Below, in pieces: positions 20,101 through 29,756 of a DNA stretch of 64,000 bases (position 1 is the first letter of the stretch; every line of letters starts with the position of its first letter). The position numbers were made by a program, and so were the translations under genes. This stretch comes from Saussurea involucrata (lineage: Eukaryota; Streptophyta; Magnoliopsida; Asterales; Asteraceae), in assembly GCA_033807775.1 (NCBI GenBank), contig CM066315.1:8684501-8748500 (forward strand). The letters are read 5' to 3'. The notes under the pieces were generated by a model that did no database searches, was not told where the DNA came from, and saw nothing but the letters and a program-made list of their open reading frames with translations.

Positions 20101-21208
20101 GTGCAACTGCAAATTATATAAATACCCAGGGAGTCGTTCATACGACTCCTCGAACGTGCCTCTGACCATTAGCAGTGCCCTGCATCACGCACGCCAGCCT
20201 TGGTGGTAACCAATTGTGATCCCGTACTGCTGGTGTACATCGTTCACGATGTCCTTTGGACGCATTGACCTGCTAGCATCAAGAAATTTGTTTTTCAGTA
20301 TCGCACCCAAAGTCCTTTTGGTGGCTTGTTTGTGGTTGGGATTCAGTTGCGTCCTCGAACAAGTGTGTTCGTCGTGCAAGTTTCTAATGACAAATATCCC
20401 TCCTTTGTCGCCCACGGACCTCGCGTACAGCCTCCAATTACAATTTTCTTTTCCACATATAACTTCGTATCTGGTTTTTTCGGATCTTGGCGTGTAACTT
20501 TCGAAACCCTCTTCTATGAACTTAATTCCGACCTGTGTGGCCAAGTCATCCTTCGAATCAAATATCTGACCTACTTGTACCCTTGAACTGATGAAATATA
20601 ACGTGTAGGTTCGTAGGTTTGTGTATGGGTATTCGGGTTTGGAAGAATAGGGGGCATATCAAAAAAGTCATTTATTTGACTAAATGATTTATTACTATGG
20701 GTATATTCTTCGTCCTCATCACAATCGGTATCTGATCTGTCTATATCAGAATTACCCATTGTGAAAACATGGGTTTCGTCGTCGGCAACTCCAGCAAAGC
20801 GTCCTTCTTGGTCTTCTTTTTCTTCTTCTTCTTCTTCGTCATCACCTTCGTCAACACCGTCGTCATCACATTCGTTATCGTCTTCGTCGCACACCGATGA
20901 ATCGGCATACAAAAAAAGTAATGGAGGTCTTTCTGATTCGGCTGCAAAGTGCAGAAAACCAGAGATATCCCCATCGTTGGATAACTCCACAAATGACCCA
21001 TCACCATGTTAAACACTAACTTGCAAACAGCAGAATGGTTGATTCCACATTTTTGCATGGCGTATGCAACAAACTTTTGATAAGTATAGTTTACTGACAA
21101 TTTTACACCATGCTTAGATTTATAAGCAAAATTTCACTCATTGTTGTCTTGCACCCATTCACCATCGAAACAGAAAAATAGCTTAGCTTTTGCAACAGAT
21201 GAACTCAT
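17134..21208 (-). pseudogene. MULE transposase, decayed
   Basis: It starts at ATG 21208 beside the right TIR (MSSSVAKAKLFFCFDGEWVQ). Then come an acidic linker (DEGDDEEEEEEKEDQ), the MuDR N-terminal DNA-binding domain (YEVICGKENCNWRLYARSV, HDEHTCSR), a 79-bp GT-AG intron at 19944-20022, the MULE transposase domain (DVAHLKGPYLG, SDRAPS, CCRHLEMN, NSAESVNALSRF, with the catalytic D/D/E), a SWIM zinc finger (CSC ... GLPCGHA) and a terminal CCHC knuckle CTRCQCVGHTRGEC near 17260-17310. In-frame TGA stops are at 21134-21136, 20185-20187, 19131-19133 and 17350-17352. Frameshifts fall near 21010 and 20575. A solo LTR (17392-18927) splits the last part. Role when intact: nuclear cut-and-paste transposase. 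Confidence 0.9.
17392..18927. mobile_element. Solo LTR inserted in the MULE transposase
   Basis: 1536 bp beginning TGACGGGCGTC and ending GGCATTTATCA, with a 5-bp duplication GTGTT on both sides (17387-17391 and 18928-18932). Leaving it out, the transposase frame continues directly from PPLNT to KDRAGRPRKN, which confirms the boundaries. It holds no PBS, PPT or pol, so it is a solo LTR. A 13-bp G run occurs near 17532 and a GC-rich part at 18370-18490. Superfamily and orientation are unknown. Confidence 0.88.
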
Positions 21209-21237
21209 TTTTTCAGTAGTATCTCAAAAACAAAATA

Positions 21238-21749
21238 CTGAAGAAAAAAAGCAAGAAAGAAGGATGGAATGAGTGTGTGTGAACTATGGATTGCATTTTA
21301 CTGATATTTATGAATGAAATCTCATTGATGAAACAACCAACATTGATGAAACAACCAACATGAATTGCAACCACAAATTGGTCTTCCAAGTACAATGATT
21401 CAACATTGATGAAACAAGCCAGTGAATTTTAACCACAAATTGGTCTTCAAAGTACAATAATTGTGAAAAAAAAACAGTAAAAGCATGCAAAGATTCGTGC
21501 AAAAAAGGATCAAAAATGTAATTTTTTTGCCCATTGCGGACAACCACCGCGGACAGGGGCCAATCATGTCACCGCAGGCATAGTTGGGGGGCTCCGCGGG
21601 ACACTTTGGCCAAGCAGGGGTGACACGTAGACCCTAGTCCGCGATCGCAGGACCCATCGCAGACAATATGGGTATTTTGGTAAACTCGGCGAGAAAGTGG
21701 ATATTTTGGTAAGTTAAAGTCAAACGTGGAGTATTTTAATTAATTTCCC
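21238..21749 (-). repeat. Right TIR of the MULE
   Basis: Inverse of the left TIR but somewhat longer, because a GATGAAACAACCAACATTG-type stretch and the ACAAATTGGTCTTC segment are duplicated (21320-21460). The transposase ATG lies 30 bp inside it, so the promoter is probably within the TIR. Confidence 0.88.
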
Positions 21750-22016
21750 TAAAAAAAATTCTAAAAAATTAATTTAATTAACAATAATATATAAACTCTT
21801 TCACGAAACATGGAAATGACATTTATGATTCTGGTTGAATGATGGTTCATTTACGTCTTTTTACGTTACTTCTATGCAACTACCTTGCAGTTTCGATGCT
21901 CGCCATTAATTCCGTGGAGAAACCGCTTCAAGATTTCACCCCCAATTCGATTTCGTTTCGTTTGGGAATCAAATTCAATTCAAAATCAAGTTTGTAAACA
22001 CGCGTTTAATCCACAA

Positions 22017-22024
22017 CTATATAA
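22017..22024 (+). promoter_or_regulatory. TATA box of the calmodulin-like gene
   Basis: CTATATAA, 69 bp before the ATG at 22093, giving a 5' UTR of about 40 bp. Confidence 0.55.
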
Positions 22025-22092
22025 CTCATACCTCCATCCTCCAATCCAGATCAATCACCAACACTCTATCCATTCAAATCTTCTCCAAAATC

Positions 22093-22515
22093 ATGAGCAA
22101 ATCAAGCGATTACAAACGCGTATTCGATCACTTCGATGAAGATCGCAACGGCATGATCTCTCCATCAGAATTGCAACGCCGAATCGGATTAATTTGGGAG
22201 GAAGAAGTTCGAATCGAAGAAGTGGAAGCCGTGATTGAATCGTTACAGGTAAACAATGGACAATTAGGGTTTGAAGATTTTGTTAATTTAATGGAAAGTG
22301 AGAAGGAAGATGATAAGATTGAGGATTTGAGGAAAGCATTTAGAATGTATGAAATGGATGGGACCGATTGCATCACGCCCAAGAGCTTAAACCGGATGCT
22401 GAGTCGACTCGGTGAGTCAACCAGTTTGGATGAGTGTGTTGGTATGATCAACCAGTTCGATCGTAATGGCGATGGAGTGCTGAACTTTGATGAATTCAGA
22501 GTGATGATGCTTTGA
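22093..22515 (+). CDS. Calmodulin-like EF-hand calcium sensor (CML37/38/39-like)
   Basis: Intronless, 140 aa. Four EF-hand positions: EF1 is canonical (DEDRNGMISPSE, residues 15-26). EF2 (around NNGQLGFED) lacks the loop's acidic first residue. EF3 (EMDGTDCITPKS) lacks the final Glu. EF4 is canonical (DRNGDGVLNFDE, 123-134). Two working loops out of four and a short length fit the stress- and touch-inducible CML37/38/39 group, but subgroup placement is inference. No transit peptide or membrane segment is seen, so it probably acts in cytosol or nucleus by binding targets on Ca2+ rise. The start fits: a TATA box is 69 bp upstream and EF1 begins at residue 15. Confidence 0.92.
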   Translation: MSKSSDYKRVFDHFDEDRNGMISPSELQRRIGLIWEEEVRIEEVEAVIESLQVNNGQLGFEDFVNLMESEKEDDKIEDLRKAFRMYEMDGTDCITPKSLNRMLSRLGESTSLDECVGMINQFDRNGDGVLNFDEFRVMML

Positions 22516-24066
22516 AATTTCCAAGGATTTCATTCTTCAATATGATAAACATTATGATTTCAGTACAGATTTAAAGATTAATTACGAAATTTATTCGAGA
22601 TTGTGAAAATATGATATTTCCAATGAATGGGTTTTAATATAAATATGTTCTTAAATTATGATTACTGAATTCTATTAGACGGTTTTAAGAGCATCTTTAA
22701 CGGATTCACCATAATGAAGAAATAAAAAATCAAATTTTCTAAAAGATCGCTTTCATCTCTAGACATAATTAATTATATTATTAAAATATTTAATATAAAT
22801 CATAAAATTTGTTTTTCTCTTCTAAACAATTAGTTTAAAGCAATTTCACTAGTACTAGATACGTACTCGTGCGCGATGCGGCGCGAAGTATCTTGAATTT
22901 AAATCCAAGAATTCGAAAAAATAATTTTGTTTTATGTTCATATTTATTCGTTTTTAAATCGCATATCAGATGTATAAAATTAAAGGTCAATATGGTTAAT
23001 TGATCAAAAAATTAAAAAATATTCGTTCGATAGTGGGGTCTTTAAACCCATAACATTTGTGCTCATTTTGAAGGTTTTGATGAACGGTTATAACGGTATA
23101 ATTTATAAAAAAAGAAAAGCATATTTGTTTAATGTATTTTAGTTTATGTATGTTGATATGAAAAGGATGTAAAATAAAAAATGAAAGGATAAGAGATATA
23201 AAGTAAAATAAATAACTAATTATAATGGTATAAAGTGTAATTTAAAAATAAAAAATAATTTTATTTTTAATTATCATGTTGAACGTGAGAAATTTTAAAA
23301 GTTTTTAAACTTGTACATGATGTATTGAGATTTGTACTTCTTAAAAATTCAAGAATAACCGTAAATGAAATTATTTTTAAAAAGGTATAATGGATAAATA
23401 TAGATAAGAGAGTAAAATGTACAAGTTTAAAAAAATCTTGGTACGTCATTCTTGAAAAATATTGATAAGTATTTATCTTATTTCACAATATTATTAAGTT
23501 AAAAAAATATTCAATAATAAACTTATTTTGAAATTATTGACGAGAATATTGTAATAATATAATTTGTAAAAAATGCATTTATTAATATATTTTAGTTAAA
23601 CTATGTATTTTTAATATTATAAGGGTGTAAAATGAAAATGAATACTGTAAGTGATATAAAACAAATTAATTCGTACATAAATAATATGATTAAATCCAAA
23701 AATATTCAATATTTTGGCTCATTTCAAAGGTATTGACGAGACGGTTACAATGATATAATTTGTAAAAAAGAAATGTATGTTTTAATGCATTATAGTTCAT
23801 ATACGATTATTTATGTTAATATAATAAGGGTGTAAAATAAAAAATGAAAAAGTAAGGGATTAAAAGTAAATTGAATAACTAATTATAAGGGTATAAAGTG
23901 TAACTTATAAATTGAAAATTGTTTGATTTTTACATGTTGAAAATAACCCTATATTAAAAATAACTGTTATATTCTTTTAATAAAGTAGTATAGATGATGA
24001 ATAAAAAATCATTTATTTCTCATAAGTAATCATTTTTAGAAAAATCTTCAAATTTGATGCTCTAAT
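22516..24066. repeat. AT-rich intergenic DNA with diverged direct repeats
   Basis: Three diverged direct copies of a roughly 200-bp AT-rich segment are visible at about 23090-23260, 23555-23680 and 23750-23930. Each contains a TATAATTTGTAAAAA start, AGGGTGTAAAATAAAAAATG and ATAACTAATTATAA-GGTATAAAGTGTAA. A GC-rich imperfect palindrome, CGTGCGCGATGCGGCGCG (22869-22886), precedes them. That resembles subterminal sequence of some plant repeats, but I cannot name the family. No gene seen. Confidence 0.5.
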
Positions 24067-24918
24067 GGTGCGTTTGGTATACTACACAGGACAGAACAGA
24101 CTAGAACATGGATCACTGTTCCACGTTTGGCAGGACTTTTATGTGGAACAGACAAGAACATAGTGGAACAAGCATGTTCTACCCCAACCCCATAGAACAA
24201 GGTGGAACATACTTGTGTTTTATCAATATAATCTCAAAATAAAATCTTTTTTTTCTAAAACATCAAATAAGCCTTTTATTTTAATTTTGTACGTTCTTTA
24301 AAAAAATGTATTTAATGTTATTTGAACTTCAGTTTACTTAACCACAAGGCTTGTGGCGTACTGGTTAAGGATTGTGGCTAGTAACCCATCTACCCCAAAT
24401 TCGAATCCAGACGCTTCCAACTTGTGGCCACTGAGGATAAACTCAGGGCTGCACGCTTTAGCAGCTGGGGCAATTGTCTCGCCTCACCTTACCGGGATTA
24501 GTCGGGGCAATGTCCTCGGATACCCTTCCCAAAAAAAACTCCAGTTTACTTTTCTCAAAATGTTGTTTTTATATTTTGATTAATTTATGTAAATTATTAA
24601 ATACTAATAGTAAAAAAATATAGAAAATGTTAGAAAATAAAATTTGGAAACTACATACTTTTTAATTTTGGTCACTTTAATCGTTTTGAAGAAAATTTTC
24701 TAATAATTTATTTTGTTATAAAAAATATTTATTTCATTATAATTTAATGAATTACAGAGTTAATCAAAATATATAGAATATATAAACAACTTATTAAGAG
24801 TAAATTGGTCAATGTTATTTGTTCTGTTATGCCTAGTCATGTCTTACCAAACCCTGAACATTTATTCTGTCTTGTCCCGTCCTGTCATGTTCTGTCCCGT
24901 CTGCATACCAAACGAACC
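24067..24918. mobile_element. hAT-like MITE, GGTGCGTTTGGTAT ends, carrying a SINE
   Basis: The left end GGTGCGTTTGGTATACT is matched in inverse by GCATACCAAACGAACC. Ends are rich in GGACAGAACAG/GTTCTGTCC motifs. A SINE (24340-24541) has inserted in the middle. No transposase is present. Copies of the family also occur at 24921-25295 (inverted) and 63161-63489. Confidence 0.6.
24340..24541 (+). mobile_element. tRNA-derived SINE
   Basis: About 200 bp with an A-box-like GGCGTACTGGTTAAGG near the start, a B-box-like TTCGAATCCAG at 24400-24410 and a short A-tail. It is flanked by a 10-bp duplication CAGTTTACTT (24330-24339 and 24542-24551). The arrangement is diagnostic of a SINE inserted by LINE-type retrotransposition. 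Confidence 0.85.
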
Positions 24919-24920
24919 CT

Positions 24921-25295
24921 AAGGGTGCGTTTGGTACGCAGACATGATAGAACAGAACAAAACAGAACAGGACAGAACAGTTGTTCAGTGTTTGGTAGAC
25001 AAAACATAATAGATAACATTCGATAAAAAATACAAATAAATAAAATTTAAAGAATGAATAAAATATAAAATAGAATGTGTATTTGATGTTTTAGAAGAGA
25101 ATTAGATTTTATTTTGAGGTTATGTTGGTAAAACATAAGTCTGTTCCACCTTGTTCTAGTTTGTTCCATGAGGTAGAGGTGGAACAGGCCTGTTCCAGCT
25201 TGTTCCACTATGTTCATGTCTGTTCCACATAAAAGTTCTGCCAAACATGGGACAGTGATCTCTGTTTTGTCCTGTCATGTCCTGTCATGTTATTT
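24921..25295. repeat. Second, inverted copy of the GGTGCGTTTGG MITE
   Basis: Starts AGGGTGCGTTTGGTACGCAG. Its right part (25080-25290) is the inverse of 24085-24290, sharing GTTCCACCTTGTTCTA and TGTGGAACAGAC segments. The right terminus is missing or diverged. Confidence 0.5.
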
Positions 25296-25299
25296 GTTC

Positions 25300-25896
25300 T
25301 GGAACAATTTAAGTTCTATTTGGTTTGCAAGGTTTTGTATGATTTATCAAAGAGTCTTTGGCCTAGCGATATGAGAGCCTTTGGCCTCATAGCACGTCAA
25401 AGATTCAAACCTCACCAAAAGTGAGGAGGGTATGAGTTTAATTGTTGCATTTGTCGTATATAAATATTATATAGTTAAAAAAAATTGTATGATTTGAAAT
25501 TGAATTATATTTCACTCACTGGTTTAAAGTAAAGTTGAAATTTTCGGTTTCAAATGTTGAATTTGAAATCTCATGAAGTTATATGATTTTTTGTAATAAT
25601 ATTTTAAAAGAAAATTATTTAAAATAACCATTGTAGATTTGTGGTTTAACCTCTTAGTCACATTATCCCTAAATTTACCAAAATAACATCATGCCTGTAA
25701 AAATAGATCCGTAACTGCAGACCTACTTCAAAAAAACAAATCTGATCGATTTTCCAAAAAAAAAAACAGTAAATTGCGATCCTGAGTTCAAAAAAAACTT
25801 TTACAAAAATCAATCCAATTTGAATTTTTTTGATGTTTTTGAATAAAAATTATAGATTTGGTTGATATTTTGGTAAATTTGGAAAGAATATGGCTA
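25300..25896. repeat. Dispersed repeat, copy A (SINE-bearing)
   Basis: Collinear with 63078-64000: TTTGGTTTGCAAGGTTTTGTA, TTTCACTCACTSGTTTAAAGTAAAGTT, TAGATTTGTGGTTTAACYTCTTAG and TTTACCAAAATAACATCA appear in the same order in both. Copy A carries a SINE that copy B lacks. Copy B carries two MITEs that copy A lacks. Confidence 0.75.
25346..25484 (+). mobile_element. Short tRNA-like SINE with 11-bp target duplication
   Basis: 139 bp with an A-box-like TGGCCTAGCGATATGAG and a B-box-like AGATTCAAACC (25401-25411), ending in an A-run. It is flanked by TTGTATGATTT at 25335-25345 and 25485-25495. The paralogous locus at 63099-63109 has the unoccupied site TTGTAGGATTT. Confidence 0.85.
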
Positions 25897-27090
25897 GGGG
25901 GCTGTTTACCAAATTTTTCATTAAGTCCTGTATGGATAAATCTGTCTGTTTGGATAAATGTGTCTGTCCGGATAAACTGATGTTGTTGTTTACTTTTTTA
26001 TCTGAACCAACAGTCTGAATGACATAAATGACTGATTTACCCCTAAGTAAGAATTATACGTTGTGTGATAAATTATTGTTTGTTTTTTTAAAGACAAATG
26101 ATATTTCTTAAACACAAAAATTATTTTAACTCAAAACATATATTCCTATATCCATTGATATCATCCAAATAGTTTGTTCCATACCTAAATCAACAATTGT
26201 ATAACAAATAAATAAAAAGCAAAATAAACAAATAAAAGCTAATGTTGAGAAAACAAAGAATCAAACAGTTGTAAGAGCAAATAAAAAGCAAAATAAGAAA
26301 GAAATAAAAGATACAGAAATCGCAGGTTGTGACTGATTGGGATTTCAAGAAAACGAGAGGAGAGTGGGTAAAATCGACTGAGATGGGTCGATAGGTGCAA
26401 TCGGTCAAGAACTGGATGGGAAAAGGGAATTGTGGGTACTGCTGTGGTGTCAAGAAACTGAATGAGAGAGACAGGGGTCTGAACTATGGTGGTATCAAGA
26501 TTGGCGGTCGTGGTTCTGTGGAATCGAGTAGAAATCGATTGTGGCATGTGTGTGAGATGAAATTGACGATGAGAGAGGTGAAAGAGAGAGAGAGAGATGA
26601 AGTCGATTAAGAGGGAATCGAGAGGGGGGGCGAGACCTGCAGGTCGCTGGTGGTCTGTGGTTCTTGCTGTGAGAAATCGACAGAGAGATAGATGTAGGTG
26701 GAGGTTATGGTAATCGATTGAGAGGGAGGAGAAGGAGTTGCAGGAATCGAGAGAAACGGGAGGGTGCAAGTCCCGTGTGGTGGTGCGCCGACAGTGGAGA
26801 AGGATCCGGTGGCCTGTGGAGATGGTGGCCGGCAGTCGGCTGCCGGTGGTGGTGGCTGATGTTTGGTATGAGCAGCGTGAAACAGGGAATACTGAAATTA
26901 GGGGGGAGTCTTTTGTTTCAGCGAGAGTTGATAAGCAAAATAAGAGCAGGTTTGTCTTTTTTTGGGCTGAATGTGGACAACACAGGGTTTTCATCTGTGC
27001 GAATAAGCTCATGACTGTGCGAATAAGCCGTAAGTAAACGAATAAGCCGAGTAGACAAATAAGCTCATTAAGTCGTAAGTAAACAGCCCC
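25897..27090. mobile_element. Non-autonomous DNA element with GGGGCTGTTTAC ends
   Basis: The left GGGGGCTGTTTACC is matched in inverse by GTAAACAGCCCC at the right. Subterminal repeats are GGATAAAT/TCTGTC on the left and GAATAAGC on the right. The middle (26340-26880) is unusually rich in GAGAGAGA and TCGATTG. A 292-codon open frame crosses it on the minus strand, but it has low complexity and no recognisable domain, so I do not call it a gene. The element style is PIF/Harbinger or hAT; unresolved. Confidence 0.55.
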
Positions 27091-27329
27091 TAAGAGTTTA
27101 AACCATATGTATAACATGACTATTTCAACTAATTTTCCTATTTTAAATTATAGTGTTTTTTTGTAATAATCAACTTTTTATAGTTATTTATAAATTGTTT
27201 CTTTATAAATTATCTATAAAAGAAAATGAAATTAAACATATCCTACAAACCGAATACATTCCAAATTCATGTACAAAATCCAAATCCCAAAAAAAAAACA
27301 TTCCTTCAATTCAAATATCTTTTTAACAT

Positions 27330-27566
27330 TACTTTTTTCGTCTCAAAATAAATATTAATTTTTTTGTTTATTTCTAAATAAGTGTCAAACTTTCGAATGT
27401 AATGTTTATTTTCTTATTTTATCCTTAGTTATTAAATGGAGAAAATTTATTTATCTACAATAAATAGTAAAATTATCCTTTTATTAATTATAAAATATAA
27501 TAACTACACTTTTTTAAAATTACGTATTTTTTAGTTATAGATATTTATTTTAGGATGGATAGTGTA
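27330..27566. mobile_element. Degenerate Stowaway-like MITE
   Basis: TACTTTTTTCGTCTCAAAAT at the left and ATTTATTTTAGGATGGATAG-TGTA at the right form TA-ended inverted repeats like those of the 131-373 copy, with more mismatches. Confidence 0.55.
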
Positions 27567-28253
27567 TTTGTCACTTAATAATCAATAAAAGTTCTTTCTC
27601 TTGTACTTTCAAGACAAGAAAACAAAATTCTTAGAATCGCAATTAATTTTATAACCTTTGAACACCAATTCCAAGTATTTCCAACCATAACACATATAAG
27701 AAACAATAAAATAGTGATAAATTAGTATTATTTTGTCGTTTTTATTATGACCAAACGCTACAAATATTACTAAAAAACAAATACCACCAAGAAGTATCAA
27801 CAACAAAGCTCAATCACGATAACCAAACATATACCCATCATTGTACAGAAAAACGTCAAAAAGATGTGTATGCATAACAAATATCAGTATTTTCTTTCGT
27901 ACAAAAAACGAGCTAAACATAATTTTAACTCATGATCTTTAAGGTATTAATTATCACCATAAGTTAAAGACCAAAATACCACAAGAATAAACGTGTTACA
28001 TGGTTGATACCTGGTATTAGATATCAAAATTATCGACACGCATCATTCTATATCTTCAAACAAATCTCTTTCGTCCGATATTGTACTTACAGATAGATAT
28101 ACATGTATATGCTATTGGAGTCCCGAGTCAGCTAGATGCAAACACCATCATAATCTATATATATATATATATATATGTAGGAACCTCCTCTGTATACGAG
28201 TTTTTTTTTTAATAATTAAAGGGATTCCACATATCCTAACATGTATATATGCT
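27567..28253. other. Intergenic DNA, 3' flank of the small gene
   Basis: AT-rich. A TA microsatellite lies at 28157-28177. No gene recognised. Confidence 0.5.
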
Positions 28254-28586
28254 TCAAGAAGCAGCTGAAATAAAAGGTTTTGGGGGTTTGAAAACAAGAG
28301 GAAAACAAGCAACAACATAAAAAGAAATCTTGTGTTTAAACCTTCTTATAACTACCCATCTTCCACCACCCCACTCCACCATTGCCACCATCATCTTCTT
28401 CATTGCTTCTTTCTTCTTCTTCTCCTTCTTATGGTGATCATGATCATTAGGTGCGGGTGCGGGTGCAGGTGCAGGTGGTTCTTGATGATCGAAAGTTAGA
28501 GGATAACTGGTCAAGAACGCCCTTCTCGTATTATAATCTTCATTCCTGAAGCTTCTTGTTCTCAGACCATCTCCTAATTCTTCCAT
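28254..28586 (-). CDS. Small plant protein of unknown function
   Basis: 110 aa, single exon, ATG at 28586. Features: an N-terminal motif RTRSFRNEDYNTRRAFLTSYPL, then a proline-alanine repeat (PAPAPAPAP), a His/Lys-rich stretch (DHDHHKKEKKKKE) and a C-terminal hydrophobic part (WGGGRWVVIRRFKHKISFYVV, then FPLVFKPPKPFISA). It reminds me of small plant-specific proteins with a SFR-EDY-RR-FL-SYPL start and an IRRFK segment, but I cannot name the family. The C-terminal hydrophobic part is short and broken by charges, so a membrane span is doubtful. A TATA box (28622-28632) lies about 40 bp upstream, which supports the start and the gene. Codon composition does not look like the neighbouring repeats. 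Confidence 0.68.
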   Translation of the reverse strand: MEELGDGLRTRSFRNEDYNTRRAFLTSYPLTFDHQEPPAPAPAPAPNDHDHHKKEKKKKEAMKKMMVAMVEWGGGRWVVIRRFKHKISFYVVACFPLVFKPPKPFISAAS

Positions 28587-28621
28587 GATCGATCGATGAT
28601 AATTAATGAAGGATTTCCGGG

Positions 28622-28632
28622 TTTATTTTATA
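28622..28632 (-). promoter_or_regulatory. TATA box of the small gene
   Basis: TATAAAATAAA on the minus strand, about 40 bp upstream of the ATG at 28586, implying a very short 5' UTR. Confidence 0.55.
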
Positions 28633-28639
28633 GAAAAAC

Positions 28640-29756
28640 TTTGAAGGCGTGGTTTGCTTTCGATTACTTCGATAATTTGTGTTGATTTAAGGTGGATTTT
28701 ATAAGCTTGAATACTCCAATGGTTTGGTTAATATATATATGTGTGTGTGTGTGTATGTACATGTATGTGTGTATGTACATGTGTGTTTTGTCAAGTTCCT
28801 TGAAAATGATGTTATTCCTTGGTTTTTTCTTGACGTGGGCATGCGTCAAAAAGTTTCCCATCTTTCGTAACGCTCCCGATGTTGTTTCTTTTTAACAATA
28901 TTACTTATCTAGAAGGAAGAGGAAAATCTTAAGAAAATGAAAAAGTGAGTAACATTTTGTAATCGTTCATTTGGACGGTATGTAACAAGTTACTGAAGTT
29001 GTTTTTGGTTTTTTATGCACGTGTGATGTGTGCATGTTATAAATTACTTGTGTGTACATGTGTATACTGTACAGATGAACGATTATCAAGATGTTCCTCA
29101 TATATATATATATATATATATTCTTTTAGTAAATTACAAATTTGAGTGTTATTAATTATAATACTATTATCGTATTTATTATTTAAAAAATAAAATAAAA
29201 TTCGTTCGACGGCGTAGCCATGCTACTTTTGAAAGAGATGGCCACTAAACTTTTCAAAAAGTCCAAAATGTGGGCAACATTTGGATACATGTCTATTTCT
29301 TTCCACAATTAAATATTGTATGTGATTATAATTTGGTATGCCATAAATTATCCCAATAGTTTATTCTTTAATAATATTGGGGGATGTTTAGTTTGTGAAG
29401 TTTAAAAGAATGTTATAGAACTTGAGTGATATAATTTGAATGACAACTTTTTTTGATCAAAAATTTTAATAATATTTGGTTGACGGATTGAAGTGATTGG
29501 ATTTAGTCGAATTCTATGGTTGAGGAGTTTGATTATTCTTTGAGTGAAGAATTTGAATTACATACGCCACCCCCATTGTTCTCGTCGCCAACATCTCTAC
29601 CACCACTGTCGCCTACACCACCACCATCATCGCCAGTTAATATTATGATTCCACCCTTAGGTACCTTCACTGTTGCCACCACTTTCGTTGCCACAAGCCG
29701 ACAACCGCCACCCCACCCCACCTCCATCGTCACCATCACACCACTAGTTCGTTGTC
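28640..29756. other. Intergenic DNA with microsatellites
   Basis: TG/TATG-rich stretch at 28735-28790 and TA repeat at 29100-29120. A CCACCA/CCACCGTCGCC-rich, proline-like region (29565-29750) is the target of the Gypsy insertion and continues at 37729. No gene recognised. Confidence 0.55.

Larger units (their letters stand above)
15119..21749. mobile_element. MULE DNA transposon with long TIRs
   Basis: The ends GGGAAATTAATTAAAATAC and their inverse bound a 6.6-kb element flanked by TAAAAAAA (15111-15118 and 21750-21757), consistent with the 8-9 bp duplication of Mutator elements. TIRs are several hundred bp long. Inside are a minus-strand transposase gene starting at the right TIR, a PB1-like ORF on the same strand and a plus-strand coiled-coil ORF starting at the left TIR. 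The layout recalls MuDR, with genes converging from both TIRs. The transposase is damaged, so this copy is not autonomous. Confidence 0.9.

Noticed and set aside
20761..21012. Ser-rich plus-strand ORF
   Set aside because: Antisense of the acidic GAA/GAC-rich linker of the MULE transposase.
17134..21208. Selenocysteine or programmed readthrough at the four TGA codons
   Set aside because: Land plants lack selenoprotein machinery. The gene also has two frameshifts and an LTR insertion, so simple decay is the better explanation.
24353..24583. Possible tRNA gene from the box A and box B motifs
   Set aside because: No cloverleaf fits, and target duplications with an A-tail identify it as a SINE.
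26239..27117. 292-codon minus-strand ORF
   Set aside because: Low-complexity Ser/Leu/Thr/His-rich sequence with no domain, inside a non-autonomous element with TIRs. The antisense GAGA-rich strand explains the open frame.
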